Source: Chaetoderma sp. LZ-2023a (Eukaryota; Mollusca; Caudofoveata; Chaetodermatida; Chaetodermatidae). From it: a DNA stretch of 64,000 nt. The position numbers were made by a program, and so were the translations under genes. Positions 30,153 through 42,389 of this stretch are shown here, piece after piece. The stretch lies in assembly GCA_034401795.1 (NCBI GenBank), contig CM067367.1, forward strand, positions 51,775,384 to 51,839,383. The letters run 5' to 3'. Below the pieces are notes generated by a model. That model was not told where the DNA came from, did no database searches, and worked only from the letters and a program-made list of their open reading frames with translations. Position 1 is the stretch's first letter, and the number at the start of each line of letters is the position of its first letter.

Positions 30153-30524
30153 ATCCCTCTATTAGGACCAGGAGAATGAATTTACACTAGATAATATAGT
30201 AATGATTGGTTTGTGGCAATAATCCTACACGGATATCCATAGCATTATCTGAACAGTGTAGTCTCGTGTATTGGTCTTCATGTTGTCAAACTGAATAAGT
30301 TATCTTAAACACCATAAAACATATAGGAGTATATTTCGCTGTTGTTTTTGTTGTTCTTAATATTGTTGTCTTATAATAGAGGAGAGTGCTTTAGTTGTTG
30401 CTGCTAGAAAGGGCACTTATGGTCCTGTGACCAAGTGCTGAAGTGCATTAGGCACAATGACCTATTCATAGTCTGGCCAAGCAGAGCGAGAAGCAGATAT
30501 GTTCAGCGGATATTTCCAAGTTAA
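30153..30524. other. No gene seen
   Basis: AT-rich spacer between two fold-back copies. Confidence 0.4.
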
Positions 30525-30885
30525 TCCATCCATCATATGACGTCATAATCAACTACGGGACGTCTAAGATGACGTCATAATCATGACGTCATGAATAACT
30601 CGATATAGTCCTTTAACGTTTGATAGTCCGACACATTGTACGAATTGTATGTCTTTACTATTTAATAACCCTTCTGTTGAATATTTTGAAACTAATTTGA
30701 CTGGACGCGGTTGCTGCCATAGGCAGCATCGGTGCCTAGTCAAATTAGTTTCAAAATATTTAACAGCTTACTTATATAGTTTTCTGGAAATTGATAGTCA
30801 GAGAGTTCAGAGATCCATCGATCTCAACACGGACGAGGTGGGGGTGGAGCTTAGATAGAGACGGGAGGGGCATAGCTAAAATTTG
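30525..30885 (+). repeat. TGACGTCA-bearing fold-back element, copy D
   Basis: TGACGTCA at about 30538, 30572 and 30585; palindrome 30673-30766 with arms CTGTTGAATATTTTGAAACT and AGTTTCAAAATATTTAACAG. It is followed directly by composite segment b. Confidence 0.8.
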
Positions 30886-31203
30886 AAAGGCCGTTGCCCT
30901 GTGTTAATTTATAGTTAGCACCTCCTATTACTTCTGATATTGATCCACCTCTTCCACTTGGCTGGTTATTGTACTGGATCATGCAATCAAAACGTGGGAT
31001 AGGATGCATTTTTGGCTAGCTATAGTTACAACAGGTGCACCGGGTTGCATCTTGGCACCATAGCAATCACGGTGTTAATTTGCGTTATTCCAATCCCATC
31101 CCTCACAAAAGGCCATATCGGTATTTAGTGTAATATTATAGTTTAGTTGGTTTATAGTTTAGTGTGGCGCTGTTTATTATTGCTGCTTATTTGTAATAAT
31201 ATT
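30886..31203 (+). repeat. Composite repeat segment b, first copy
   Basis: About 320 bases that recur in the same order and orientation at 34712-35011 (both contain CACCTCCTATTACTTCTGAT, TGGCTGGTTATTGTACTGGA and GGCCATATCGGTATTTAG). In both places segment b follows a fold-back copy, so it is part of a larger repeat. Confidence 0.85.
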
Positions 31204-31517
31204 CCTTCTGAAGCAAAGACTTCCGTTGCTTCACGGAATTGACAATATATTATGTAGGCCTATTATTGAGAATATGAGATCCTGTAAATATCTAACTCTC
31301 GCTGATGGCATGTTCTACGCTGCTATTTTAATCTCTTGGCACCTATTGATTTGTGATGATGCTATTTTAGAAATATATTACATAATAAACCGTTGTCTTC
31401 AGGCAATCTTGGAATTGTTGTTGCTCGAGAGCATGGGCATCTGCATAATCTCCAGTGATGGCTTAATGCAAAACATATCAGAAACAATATTTTCGTACCA
31501 ACGCTATGAAAATGTAG
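31204..31517. other. No gene seen
   Basis: A 99-codon plus-strand frame (31226-31525) is hydrophobic and Ile/Leu/Cys-rich. It shows no family signature and runs into a fold-back copy, so I do not call it. Confidence 0.35.
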
Positions 31518-31792
31518 GTCGATGAAGCTCCCTGACTATCGATTTCCAGAAAGGTATACAGATAAGCTGTTGAATAATTTGAAACTAATTTGACTGAGCG
31601 CTGTTGCTGCCGATGGCAGCAACAGCGCCCAGTCAAATTAGCTTCAAAATATTCAACAGCATGTTTGTTAAATAACAACGTGTCAGACTGTTAAAGAGTT
31701 AAAGAATACAGAATCATTTATGACATAATGATTATGACGTCACCCTGCACGCTGCTTAGCTGATTATGACGTTATATGACGTCATTACTATG
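31518..31792 (-). repeat. TGACGTCA-bearing fold-back element, copy E
   Basis: Inverted orientation. Palindrome 31567-31659 with a near-perfect centre (TTGCTGCCGATGGCAGCAA). TGACGTCA words lie at about 31738 and 31778. Confidence 0.8.
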
Positions 31793-31976
31793 GAAAGATC
31801 CATTCTTTCGAAAACATACGACGCGCTTTACCGGATTACCACCACTGGTTCCGTTGATGATGGAATCTTAATAAATTCTGAGATAACTGAGGTTCTATCA
31901 CCGTGATCCATCGCCTCAGCGTTCTCGTCTTCTGTGATTTTGTTTATAGTCCAATTATTTTCCATAAAATCCTGGG
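31793..31976 (-). repeat. Composite repeat segment a, inverted copy
   Basis: Inverted match to 34165-34344 (shared words TGGAATCTTAATAAATTCTG or a variant, and AATTATTTTCCATAAAA). Together with copy E it is a reverse-oriented part of the composite repeat. Confidence 0.8.
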
Positions 31977-31980
31977 ATAG

Positions 31981-32331
31981 TCGTTTTATAATCAATTACG
32001 TCACATTTAGGTTGACGTCACAATTATAATTGACATGAAAACTCCGACATGAAGCTGGAATAGTCCATTAAGTGTACGAAGTGTAGGTCTTTGTGATTGA
32101 TTTACTATTCAATAAACATTCTCTTGAAAACTTGAAATAAATTTGACTGGGCGCTGTTGCTTCCATAGGAAGAAAAAGCACATAGTCAACTTAGTTTCAA
32201 ATATTCAACTTCTTACTTGTATAGTTACGGTGATATTGGTATTCGGAGAATTCACGGTTCGACCGATTCAAACACGAGAAACGCGTGGGCGGAGCTTAGA
32301 TAAAAATTAGCGGGCATAGCTAGAAATGGAC
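31981..32331 (+). repeat. Fold-back element, copy F
   Basis: Left flank with ATTACGTCAC in place of TGACGTCA, palindrome 32121-32210, end word AGCGGGCATAGCTAGAAATG. Confidence 0.75.
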
Positions 32332-33416
32332 CTCTCTATTCTCTATTACCACCAGCCATACTCACGAAAGTACTCCATGTGCTGAGTTAGAGAGGGCCGG
32401 TTATGGATAAATAAATGCTATGATGAGAACGATTACAGGGAGATAAATCCGCGCCAAGTCAGGGAACGTCATCTTGTGAAATGTAAGTATACTAACAGGT
32501 ATATGTCCGCATATGAAAAAAATGCAACACATAGAAAGACATAAGGAGCGCAGCGTTAAGCGACTCAAAACAAGAAAAGTGATTAATTTGGGACCACATA
32601 GAAAATATGATTTATCAGAGAGCATGTTTTAATTTAACCCTTTAACCCCCAAACACCAGAAGAAAAAACCTTGTTTCTGATGTAAGGAATATTTTGTTGA
32701 GGCTATGGCAGCAACAGGTTTTAGTTGAATTGCTTTCAGAATAGCCAATACATTTCCTGTATATTTGTCTTGAAATTATGAGCCTGGAAATTCAAGAGTA
32801 AACTGGTTAAAATCCCTTGTATATCGACCACAGATGCTATTTTACAAGCATAATCAGAAGGATCAAATGAGGCTTAGATCGTGTCTGAACTTATATCATA
32901 TTAGAAAACTGGCACTGGGTGACAAAATGTTGGCCATGAATAGGTGTGTATTTCAACAAACGGAAATTAAAATTAAATATTCACTTAAAATTCGAAAGAA
33001 TGTTGATGTCCAATGTGTGATCAATGTTCCATAACATGATGTTTTCGAGACTGCGGTTTAAATGATTGGGTTCAAAATGAACACTAATAATTCAATGATT
33101 CCACTTTGATACAGACTTTATTTGCCCCGGTTGGGCATTCTATAAAACATCCTTTATAAGACACGATACGAAATTCCCAGATGTCAGAGGGCTAAGATGA
33201 ATGTGCTTGTTATTATATGTAACGTACCAATCAATGCTCAAACGCTGGCTATTTATGTGACCAGTACAAAAATTGGTAGTATGTAATTAAATGCTTCTAG
33301 CTCCAGCGTTCATGGCAGATCCATTATATGACAACCTATTCACCTCGTTTTCAACCTGGCGATTGAGTAGTCCAGACTGTACTTACACTAAAAACAAAAA
33401 CAGCTAGGTTACACTA
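32332..33416. other. No gene seen
   Basis: AT-rich DNA. A degenerate family-1 fold-back lies at about 32680-32770 (AATATTTTGTTGAGGCTATG and GCTTTCAGAATAGCC). No coding signal. Confidence 0.4.
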
Positions 33417-33797
33417 ATGGACCTTCGTGCGTTAACTATGCCCAGCCCATCCCTAGTTAAGCTCCATCCATGCATCGTCCGGATTGGGATTGATCGATGC
33501 CCGAATGCCCTGACTATGATTTTCTAGAAAATCATACAGGTAAGCTGTTGGATAGTTTGAAACCTATTTGACTGGGTGCTGATGCTGCCTGTGGCAGCAA
33601 CATCACCCAGTCAAATAGGTTTCAAAATATTCGACAGAATGTTTATCAAATAGTAAAGACATAGAATTTGTACAACGTGTTGGACTATCAAGCGTTTAAA
33701 TGGAGTAAATCGGGTCATTCCTGATGTAATGATTATGACGTCATCCTACAGCTCACTTAGTTGATCATGACGTCATATCACGTCATATGATGGATGA
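33417..33797 (-). repeat. TGACGTCA-bearing fold-back element, copy G
   Basis: Inverted orientation. Palindrome 33545-33637 with arms containing GAAACCTATTTGACTGGGTG, TGACGTCA at about 33738 and 33769. Confidence 0.8.
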
Positions 33798-34164
33798 ATA
33801 AACAAAGCCGGTCCATTGAACAATAAGTTCAACTATATTGAAACAACTGCTTCACGTTAAATTTAACACACATTGACTACAGTATATGTACATCTTGCAT
33901 CGGCAGAACAAACCGGTCCGGAATGTGAATGATACGATGTGCCATCTTGAGTCAGCAATATACTCTATTCAATCGACCAGCAATTCCTACGCATACTTGT
34001 AATTTACGTTTAGTAAAGTTAAACTAGAAAACTAGATTGGTAAAACGATGATGTGCCGGTACAATCCAAGCCAGAACGGTTGATTGATGCATAATTCACG
34101 GCTGCCCCCACTTGTTTATTCACCTCATGCTTTCTTTCAATAGGGTACCAGAATCTCATCATCC
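33798..34164. other. No gene seen
   Basis: Intergenic AT-rich DNA. Confidence 0.4.
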
Positions 34165-34344
34165 CTCGATTTTATGGAAAATAATTAGACTATATACAAA
34201 CTTACAGAAGACATGAGAATGCTGAGGTGATCGACCATGCTGATAGAACATCAGTTATCTCAGCATTTATTAAGATTCTGTCATCAATGGAACCAGTGGC
34301 GCTAATACGCTAACGCGCCTAGTATGTTCTTGAAACAATGGACC
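34165..34344 (+). repeat. Composite repeat segment a
   Basis: About 180 bases directly before fold-back copy H; inverted counterpart at 31793-31976. Confidence 0.8.
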
Positions 34345-34711
34345 TTTCCATAGTAATGACGTCATATAACGTCATAATCAGATAAACAGTGTGTAGGGTG
34401 ACATCATAATCATTACGTTATAAATGATTCTGTATTCTTTAACTCTTCAATAGGCCGACACATTGTAAGAATTGTACGTCTCTACTATTCAATAAACATG
34501 CTGTTGAATATTTTGAAACTAAATTGACTGGGCGCTGTTGCTGCCATAGGTAGCAACAGCACCCAGTCAACTTAGTTTCCAAATATTAGCTCATCTTTAT
34601 TCTTTTCTGGAAATCGATAGTCAGGGAGTTCAGAGACCCATCGATATCAACACAGACGAGGTGTGGGTGGAGGTTAGATAGAGATGGGAGGGGCATAGCT
34701 AAGATTTGAAA
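34345..34711 (+). repeat. TGACGTCA-bearing fold-back element, copy H
   Basis: TGACGTCA at about 34358, palindrome 34501-34588, end word GGGGCATAGCTAAGATTTG. It is flanked by segments a and b, so it shows the full composite order. Confidence 0.8.
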
Positions 34712-35011
34712 GACCGTTGTCCTGTGTTAATTTATAGTGAGCACCTCCTATTACTTCTGATACTGATCCACCTCTTCCACTTGGCTGGTTATTGTACTGG
34801 ATCATGCAATCAAAATGCGGGGTAGGATGCATTTCTGGCTAGCTATAGCTACGACAGGTGCACCGGATTGCATCTTGGCATCATAGCAGTCACGGTGTTA
34901 ATTTGCGTTATTCAATCCCATCCCTCACAAAAGGCCATATCGGTATTTAGGGTAATATTACAGTTTAGTTAGTTTATAGTTTAGTGTGGCACTGTTTATT
35001 ATTGCCGCTTA
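34712..35011 (+). repeat. Composite repeat segment b, second copy
   Basis: Direct repeat of 30886-31203, differing by scattered substitutions and one short deletion. Confidence 0.85.
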
Positions 35012-38000
35012 TGTAGCTCGCGGGGTAGTGTCGGGCTGTTCCGGTGTAGCATGTCAACTCGCCGCGCCAGAAGTGCACGACGAATGATGACGCTTGTTAG
35101 CATCCGGTCTAGGGGTGCCGGACCTTGTACGAGACTGCGCTGTGGGTAACAAAAACCGGCTCCTTGGGCCAGTGGAACTCAATCGTTCCGGTGGGGCCAA
35201 GCGACCATCGTCGCGAGCATTAAATACAACTGTCTCATCCCAAGAATTTGTGTCACCAGTATGCCTGTCCATAGAAATTTCGTGATCTATGAACTTACAA
35301 GATTTGATTTGGTGACCCAAAAATATAAGTCTATACAATGATTTTACATAAACAATTATACATATGCCAGATAAAACTAAAATAAGAGCATACGAAAACA
35401 CGAGACATAGACAGCCAGATGCACTTTTAAACATGGGGCCCCCGGAGGTACCACACAGACTCGCAGGTCCGCAGAGGTATCCCCGCAAGGGAGGCCCCCA
35501 TACACCAGACTTAACTAATTAACTTAATATAAGTTATAATACCTCTAAGCTGAAAGGAAGAAGATTATCTCGGACAAAAAGTTATGTGCCTCACGCAGAC
35601 ACTACTCCTGGTGCTAGTTTGGGTGAGGAGTATTATCCTCGCGTGGACCGTCGTCGCTGAATCCTTGCGAGAGGTAAGTGCCTCGCACGGGCCTCCGTCT
35701 CGGGAAGGTGTCGCCACTGCTTAAAGCGGGAGAAGAGTAGTAGGCAAAAATGGGTCCACTCTAATACTTCAACCAAAAATGCTTGAGGAAGAAAAGACCA
35801 TACTTAGTGAGATTATGACTATCGGGTTGCGTGCTGTTTTACGTGAAGACGGGATGAGCAATTCCCGATGGATTCCCTCGTCACTGTCTTATGTGATTCT
35901 TAGTATGCTGATTTAGTAGTTGCCACTTTATTTATGCGGGCCTTCTGCTTTGCTTAATTAGCTTTTAGTTTTGCGAAACAAGAACTATTTTAGGCCGCAA
36001 ATGGCTGGTATCTACCTAGCTATTAGACATGGCTGTCATTGAGAACAGATGCCCTAAGACATCAATACTGAAGGCAGCGCTCATACATGTTACTTAGTAA
36101 GATCTCCGAACTGGATAGGAATCTGGACATTCCGCTCCGTAACCACATAAAACGTTACAGGACATTGGTTTCTTTTCACGAAAACATTATTAGACAGTTG
36201 TCCTATCGTTATGGTGGGGGTAAGAGAGACAAATACCCACCATAAATGTCCTTCCCGTAAGGGCGTGGCAGACCTAAATATCATGCCCAGACATTCTTAT
36301 GGAATTCGGTGGGGATACGCATCTCGCCTGTCACCTGGTCCTATGGAAATAACTGTTTAACCTGTCGTTAGGTGTATATACAAGTTGCCCAGTTTTGCAC
36401 TGCGGTGTGGGAGGAGTGTTCAGCAAATAAAATAATAATTAAGATATGTTTTCACAGTGCTTTCATACATTGGCAAAAGTGCTAACTACTAAGTATCCAA
36501 AGATACAAGGGAAATGTATGTGACACCACACCCTGGCCATCCGCGCTCGGAAACCCCAATAGTTTCCCAGAGTCGGATCAGCCCATGGTGCGGATAGGGA
36601 CATCCAAAGAATTAAGAAGCCACAATACAAGGCTGAGTGGAGCATGAAGAGAGACAAAATCTTAGAGTTATGAGTCTTACCGGAGTGCGGACTAGATTAT
36701 CGCACTGCCGGAAGAGAAGAATTTACTAGAGATTTCTTAACGAAGAAAGTGTCTCTAATCATATTAAACCTATCCTATCGAGCTGAATAGAAACGGTTTA
36801 GTCAGTAGCATGCCGGGATAAACGAGTTATAGCACGGATAGCGACCTCCGTGAAAATTTGTTGGAGGTGGGAGAAAGTGCTGCATATATAAGTGTTGCTG
36901 TATAGTGTTTCCTATGTGCACTGCAGTCCTATAGTTTCTATGAATAAACAAAACATATGAACTGATGGCTACTGGCCAAATACATATATAAACTAACCAG
37001 AACAAGCAATACAGTGTAATATGATCAGAATTATATATTTTAGCACAGATTAATGAACCTACTATGGTGCGGTTAGTAAAACACCTTACAGAAAATGAGA
37101 ATAACTATAAACAAATACAGAAATTATATATAGCGGTCCTAAGACCGTTACGGTACCTTTTAGTCATCGGGACCATTCTTACGGATACAATATAATTAGA
37201 GAAGTATATAGCGAAATAATTAGAATGTGAAGTCTAGTTACTTGAACACTCGGTAGTCATTCTTAAGTTAGGCTACCGTGTTACTGAAATTGATACGTCA
37301 TTCCGTAGTTGATGTGTGTTGATGCATTATCAGGAAGCTGGAAAGTTCCTGCAAGTCGGTTCCTGCAAGTTGGTTTCCGCAAACAGGATTCCCGCAAGAA
37401 CACTCATGGAGGAAGTACATCGCTCAGCACTGTAAGCCTAATAGGATGTCTAATGAGCAGTCAGCAAAAGATACGATAGTACTACTGCTAGGAAGAAAGT
37501 TCCCATACACCGATGGCATGGATGGAAGTTGACAACAACCCGATCACAAGCGGGGGTTGTCAGATGCAAATGAAGATACAAAACAAAGCGTAACTGTGCT
37601 GGGTATGTCAGCCAGCTCTGAAGATGCACCGGGCAGAGTTTACTTGCTGCGGTCGAAAGTTAGAAGAACCTACACAACATTAGTGCGGTGACAGTTGAAA
37701 TACAACTTTTAGGCGTGGCCGGCAGATCCGGCGAGTCATCCATCAAAGAACATCCTGCCTCTACATCTATAGAATGACATATTCAGTCCGTAAAGGCCTC
37801 ACCGCAAGTTCGTGTTCCGAAGTAGATATTGATATTCGTGAACAATAGTTAGAAAGTTCCAAATTGCTCCCGCAAGCAGGGAGTTACAAAATAGTTTTTA
37901 GTGCGGTGGGTTGGTACTGCTAGCTACGGGAGAGAACCCGTCAGAAACCGAAGTTATATGCGTAATATCTGTCGCTCAATAGTAGCTAGTACAGGTCCAA

Positions 38001-38934
38001 CCTGTTCGGCCCCTGGCCGAGGATGCTTTCAAACTCTGGATCACATCTCCTTTTATGCTCCTCGTGACGTCACAGGCGCAGGCTCCAACCAATCATCGTT
38101 CGAGCAACAGCCAATCAGCGCATAGCTAATAATAGCGCAGTCGAAAGTTCTAGAATATTCTAGAAGTTCTGCGCCCATGTGGTTATGATGTCACGGCAAT
38201 ATTTTGAAAATAATTAGGAAGGGTTTTCCGTGGATAACTCAGCCATTTCCTAACCGATTTTGAAATGGTTTACAGATTTGAAAAGCCCGTCGAATTCTGC
38301 TCTTTATTAATGCCAAATTTAACGGTATAGGTAATCAAAAAGGATTATAGCGTACCATCTCAATACACTAAAAGCGTCATCCTATCTTGGCAATAAATTA
38401 TGTGTTCCATCAAAATAGTATCTAAGCGCGTGCATGCGCATTATGTGCTTTAACGAACTTTGTCGTTTTCGCAACGCAATCTTTCTCATAGGCCCATATA
38501 CGCTTATGGCTCTACTCAGGGGGCGTGATCAGGGAACGAATCCTGGATGGGCGGCACGTACCCAGCTTAGCTGGTATGGCCGGTACGCGACCGGTCGATC
38601 CGAACTACACCACCCCCTCCTAGTTTGACATCCATGGCAAACGATTGTGCATGGTGGATCGACACATGGACGTATGCTAGGCAGGAATTATAGACTTCCC
38701 GGGAAGGCACGTGGCCGGAGAGAAGTAGTGATACAATAGACGCGTATTCAAGAGACAGAGCGCATAGAGGTGCCAAGAGGAGGGGGGGGGGGGGGGGGGG
38801 GAGGCATACTTTTAGTTTTCAATTTTTTGACCTGGAATTATTTTTCCAGGCCTTTTCTTTTTTGTTTTGTTTTATTAATATTACGGTGCGTACTGTAACT
38901 TTATTTAGTAAATTATTCTAAACAATAGCTCACA
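35012..38934. other. No gene supported
   Basis: About 3.9 kb without recognisable coding sequence. The longest frame (35054-35488, minus, 144 codons) has one membrane-like segment (LCLVFSYALILVLSGICII) and an Arg/Ser-rich tail but no family resemblance. Recurrent CCCGCAAG words occur at 37340-37400 and 37865-37875. A G-run of 20 lies at 38782-38801. Part of this may be the lost outer part of the minus-strand Gypsy arm, but I cannot show it. Confidence 0.35.
38782..38801 (+). repeat. Poly-G tract, 20 bases
   Basis: Uninterrupted G-run; potential quadruplex or sequencing-sensitive site. Confidence 0.9.
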
Positions 38935-38985
38935 TGGGTGTTCTCTCCGAGTGCGGATAATCATTATCTCCGCAGAGAACACCCA
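38935..38985. repeat. 51-bp inverted repeat
   Basis: TGGGTGTTCTCT and AGAGAACACCCA bracket CCGAGTGCGGATAATCATTA followed by TCTCCGC. The inner part also pairs (GCGGATAAT with ATTATCTCCGC, one bulge). Could form a strong stem. Confidence 0.75.
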
Positions 38986-39387
38986 AGCTCCAACGTACCA
39001 CAATTTAAGTTTTAAATATATAATATAGTAAAATAATATATATACGTATACATATATGAACCATGTAACATACCCTTATGGGGTGTTTAGTGAATCACCC
39101 CGAATTACTTGCACACCCCGGGTAAATAAAGGGGTATGCAACACGTATCTCTTATTATTTATTAAAAATATATTTGCGGCCCGTTATAGCGGGTCCACAA
39201 CGGGCAGCTCTCGTTGACCCCATATCCATCCTGACATCTAAGACGGGAAGAAAAATAATAAGAAAAATAGAATATTATAATAATAACTTAACAGTTAGTT
39301 TATCAGGCAGCCCCATCATAGCTGAGACTGCATTACGGGATTATGACATTATTGCACTGCGGGATGTTGTATTCTTTACACCGCAAT
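38986..39387. other. No gene seen
   Basis: AT-rich DNA between the small stem-loop and the outer boundary of the minus-strand Gypsy arm. No LTR could be identified. Confidence 0.35.
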
Positions 39388-40127
39388 GGTCAACAGACTA
39401 CGAGTGGAGTGCGAAATGGACTGGGTCGGTGATGTCCAAACTTGGTGTATAGATTAGGGACGCCAGTTGGATTTTGGGTAGTGGTGCGACGATGGATATG
39501 GGTGCCGCTTGGTTGGGAATTGGTTTGGCGTTTTCGGGAGGTGGTCGGGTACACATTGTTGTACGGTTCTACAGATCGAGACATGCCAAGGCTTCATCCA
39601 GCCTCTTCACTTCCATGCTATTCACAACATGTTCCACCCCACAGGAAGCATGGCTTGGGTCAGCCTCGGCTTCCGCTTGTGGTAACTCTATAATGGGGGA
39701 CATAGCATGAAGTGGGTGGGAATGAGAAGAGATTGGGGGAACAACTTTTCCATCCGGTCCCTTGGACAAAACAAACACAAAATTCTTCAGATACGACTTC
39801 CCAGAATCGAGTAAACCCGTGCTGGGGAGGGAGAGGGCGAGTACGTATCGCCTCATCGTCGTCAGCGTTAGCTGCTTGTTCACCCACGTTCTCGCTTGGT
39901 AGAAGTGGGGCTGAACTGGCACCGCAGTGCTCTGCGCTAACCGTGGGAATACTAATTTCCGTATAAATATCTGTCTGGGTACCGGTGTCACGAGAAACGC
40001 CCAGTTCGAGCTGTGGTGCTAGGTCATCATTGACCCAAGGTTTAAGACGATCGAAGTGGATGACTGAGGTCAGGCCATCTGAAGCACGGATATGGTAGGT
40101 CACGTCCGACGTCTTACCTACTACCAC
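39388..40127 (-). pseudogene. Gypsy integrase C-terminus and tail (minus arm)
   Basis: The frame from 40127 begins VVVGKTSDVTYHIRASDGLT and includes VIHFDRLKPW, the usual end of a Gypsy integrase with its beta-barrel domain. It then continues as a Pro/Ser/Thr-rich tail (about 39570-39990 in two overlapping frames). A stop just before 40127 separates it from the core. The same region in the plus copy is 47518-48262. Confidence 0.8.
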
Positions 40128-40326
40128 ATAGCGGCCTTTCTACTGGTAACTCAGTTTACATGGCACATTTGCAAACCATCGTCAATCGTGTACCCAAACC
40201 ATCCTTCCTGCTTCATACGGATCTCCATGCACCCTCCGACCATGCCATGTCTTTTGCCGCCGGTGTGCAGTGGATAAGGTTTCTCTCACTAACTCGTGGG
40301 CTTGTTCTATCCTTTGCCATAAGAGT

Positions 40327-40860
40327 TCAACATAGAGATGGTGATTTTTTCTCTCCTGGTATTCGAGGCATGGCCAGATCCAGGGGTACGGCTAATTCAT
40401 GGCCTAACATTAACCGAGCAGGGGTGTAGCCCATCCTGGAATGTACTGAAGTGCGGTAAGCCATGAGTACATACGGGAGCTGGAGGTCGCAATCTCTACA
40501 ATCAAGGAGTGTTTCCTTAGTAAGCATCTGCGCGAGAGTTCTATTGAATCTCTCTACCATTCCGTCACTCCGGGGGTGGTATTTTATTATGGTTATTTTG
40601 ACGATATGGAACAACTTGCAGAGCTCTGATATGAGCCAGCTCTCAAAATTACTTCCGTGATCAGAGTGCAACTCATAAGGCATACCAAAGTGGCAGAACA
40701 CATTGCTGGCCAAGACCTCCGCTACGGTGGATGCCTCTTGGTCTAGCAGAGCAAATGCTTCTACCCACTTCGTAAAATAATCTTGTAATACGAGGATCCA
40801 TTTATTTCCATCATCGTCATATTCAAGGATCCGAGCACGTCGATAGCCACTCGCTCCCAT
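40327..40860 (-). pseudogene. Gypsy integrase catalytic core (minus arm)
   Basis: 177 codons with WILVLQDYFTKWVEAFALLD, the second Asp in ELHSDHGSNFES and the Glu in GMVERFNRT intact, followed by LMAYRTSVHSRMGYTPARLM. The first Asp (AIDVLG) lies just upstream in another frame because of a shift near 40815. This arm keeps the Glu region that the plus copy has lost. Confidence 0.85.
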
Positions 40861-41444
40861 GGTGCACCAACAATCTTAATTTGAGATGATGCGATATGGT
40901 GTTGGCCACGGCGTTTTTGGCACGGGATACATTTGGCAACCCATGCCTTGACACTATCGTGAATCCCGATCCAGTGGAATCTCAATTTGATATGGGCAAC
41001 AGTTCTTTCCATGGCCAAATTCCTGGCGTTATCATGTAGTTGTTGCAATATGAGTTCACGATAACTTTCCAGGACTACCAAACGGTCATTAATATAGAGA
41101 ACATTATTTATTAATTGACATTCTCCGAACCATTGGTAATAATATTTTGCCGTGGTGGAAAGCGGTGTTACTGATTCCTTGGGAGGACGTACCCCCTCCT
41201 GGATCCATGCATATATATCTCGTGTCTGCACATCTGTTGTTTGGTGGTGTGCGATTTTCTCTGGATTCCACTCTGCGCACCGCAATTCGGGGAACTCTGG
41301 AGATGGCTGTGTTGACTGTGTCACGGTGGCGGCCTCTTCGTGTTCAGCTTCCACGCCGATTCTGCTGAGGGCGTCGGCATTCCCATGCAGTTTGCCAGGA
41401 TGGTGAACAAGGTTAAAGTTATAGGCCTGCATAGATTCCTGCAA
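40761..41444 (-). pseudogene. Gypsy RNase H end and integrase N-terminus (minus arm)
   Basis: Open frame with the RNase H tail (VHHPGKLHGNADALSR), a linker, and the integrase zinc-binding domain (QQLHDNARNLAMERTVAHIK to WVAKCIPCQK). The second Cys pair is present, but the canonical GH histidine is replaced (RN). It ends in a frameshift shortly after the first catalytic Asp. Confidence 0.85.
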
Positions 41445-41457
41445 TATTGCTACCTGG

Positions 41458-42272
41458 TCATCCGGATTTTTTAAGTTCCAGAGCCACCGTAGTGAGGCAT
41501 GGTCTGTACGGAGTGTAAAATGGCACCCGTACAGAGTGTTTATAATTTTTTATGAAATGGACTGCCGCCAATAGTTCTTGCTTGGTGGTTGCGTATCTTC
41601 TCTCCGTTTTATTTAGAGTACACGAACCATAACCCAATACCTGCTCTGTTCCGTCTTCTGTGACCTGAGATAGAACCGTGCTGATAGCGTAAGCTGACGC
41701 GTCAGTGTCTAAGATGAAATCGAGGTTTGGATTAGGGTGAGCAAGAATCGGGGCGGTTGTCAAGGGTTCCTTCAGCGCCCTGAAGGAGCCTTCACACTCA
41801 CTCGTCAACTCAAATGGTCGATCTTTCTCGGTGATCTTGTAGAGGGGTGACGCAATTTCACTGAAATGTCGGATGTAACGGCGATAGTACTGGCATAGGC
41901 CAAGAAAACTCAGTGTCTCCGTAACTGAAGAGGGCTGAGGCCACTCTGCTACTGCCTTTGTTTTTGATGGCTGAGTAGCCACTCCATCACCAGATATGAC
42001 GTGTCCGAGGAACTCAATGCTCTGTCTAAAGAGATGACATTTCTTTGGTTTGAGTTTCAATTGGCCGTGCGGAATCTTGATAGCACAGTGTCCAAATTTA
42101 TTAAGGTTTGTTCAAACGTTGCTCCGAAGACTATTACGTCGTCGATGTAACAAAGACAGATTTCCCATTTCAGGGTGGTTAATACCTGCTTAATGAGTCA
42201 TTCAAAAGTCCCGGGAGCGTTGCACAACCCATAGGGCATCTTGCTGAATTGGAAAAGGCCATCCCTACAACA
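41458..42272 (-). pseudogene. Gypsy RT C-terminal half and RNase H (minus arm)
   Basis: The RT part includes the coding of the YIDDVIVFG box (about 42125-42150) and the PYGLCNAPGTFE segment near the arm's inner end. Frame 41458-42060 has CHLFRQSIEFLGHVISGDGV, LGLCQYYRRYIRHFSEIASP and the RNase H Asp in FILDTDASAYAI. A frameshift after VHFIKNYKH breaks it. Confidence 0.9.
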
Positions 42273-42389
42273 GTCCTCATCTCAGGGAGAAAATCCACAT
42301 AATCTTCACAACATTCCTCCTCCTGTCCATAGACCCATGCCGGTCTATGGCTCTACAACCAGGGCGGACTCATTAAATTGGAGTATGCG

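Larger units (their letters stand above)
39388..42272 (-). mobile_element. Ty3/Gypsy fragment, minus-strand arm
   Basis: Minus-strand part of a Gypsy element from the middle of the reverse transcriptase to beyond the integrase. It is an inverted, nearly identical copy of 45380-48262. It ends abruptly at both sides: at 42272 inside the RT and at 39388 inside the region after the integrase. No LTR is attached. Confidence 0.92.

Noticed and set aside
31226..31525. 99-codon hydrophobic frame
   Set aside because: No family signal, unusual Ile/Cys/Leu content, runs into a fold-back copy.
35054..35488. 144-codon minus-strand frame with one membrane-like segment
   Set aside because: No homology recognised and no promoter or neighbour context; chance frame is as likely.
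38518..38615. tRNA-like sequence on the minus strand
   Set aside because: There is a weak A-box-like start and a T-arm-like CAGGATTCGTTCCCTG, but the T-loop lacks the usual TTCRA pattern, and no good anticodon arm could be drawn. At best a SINE remnant.
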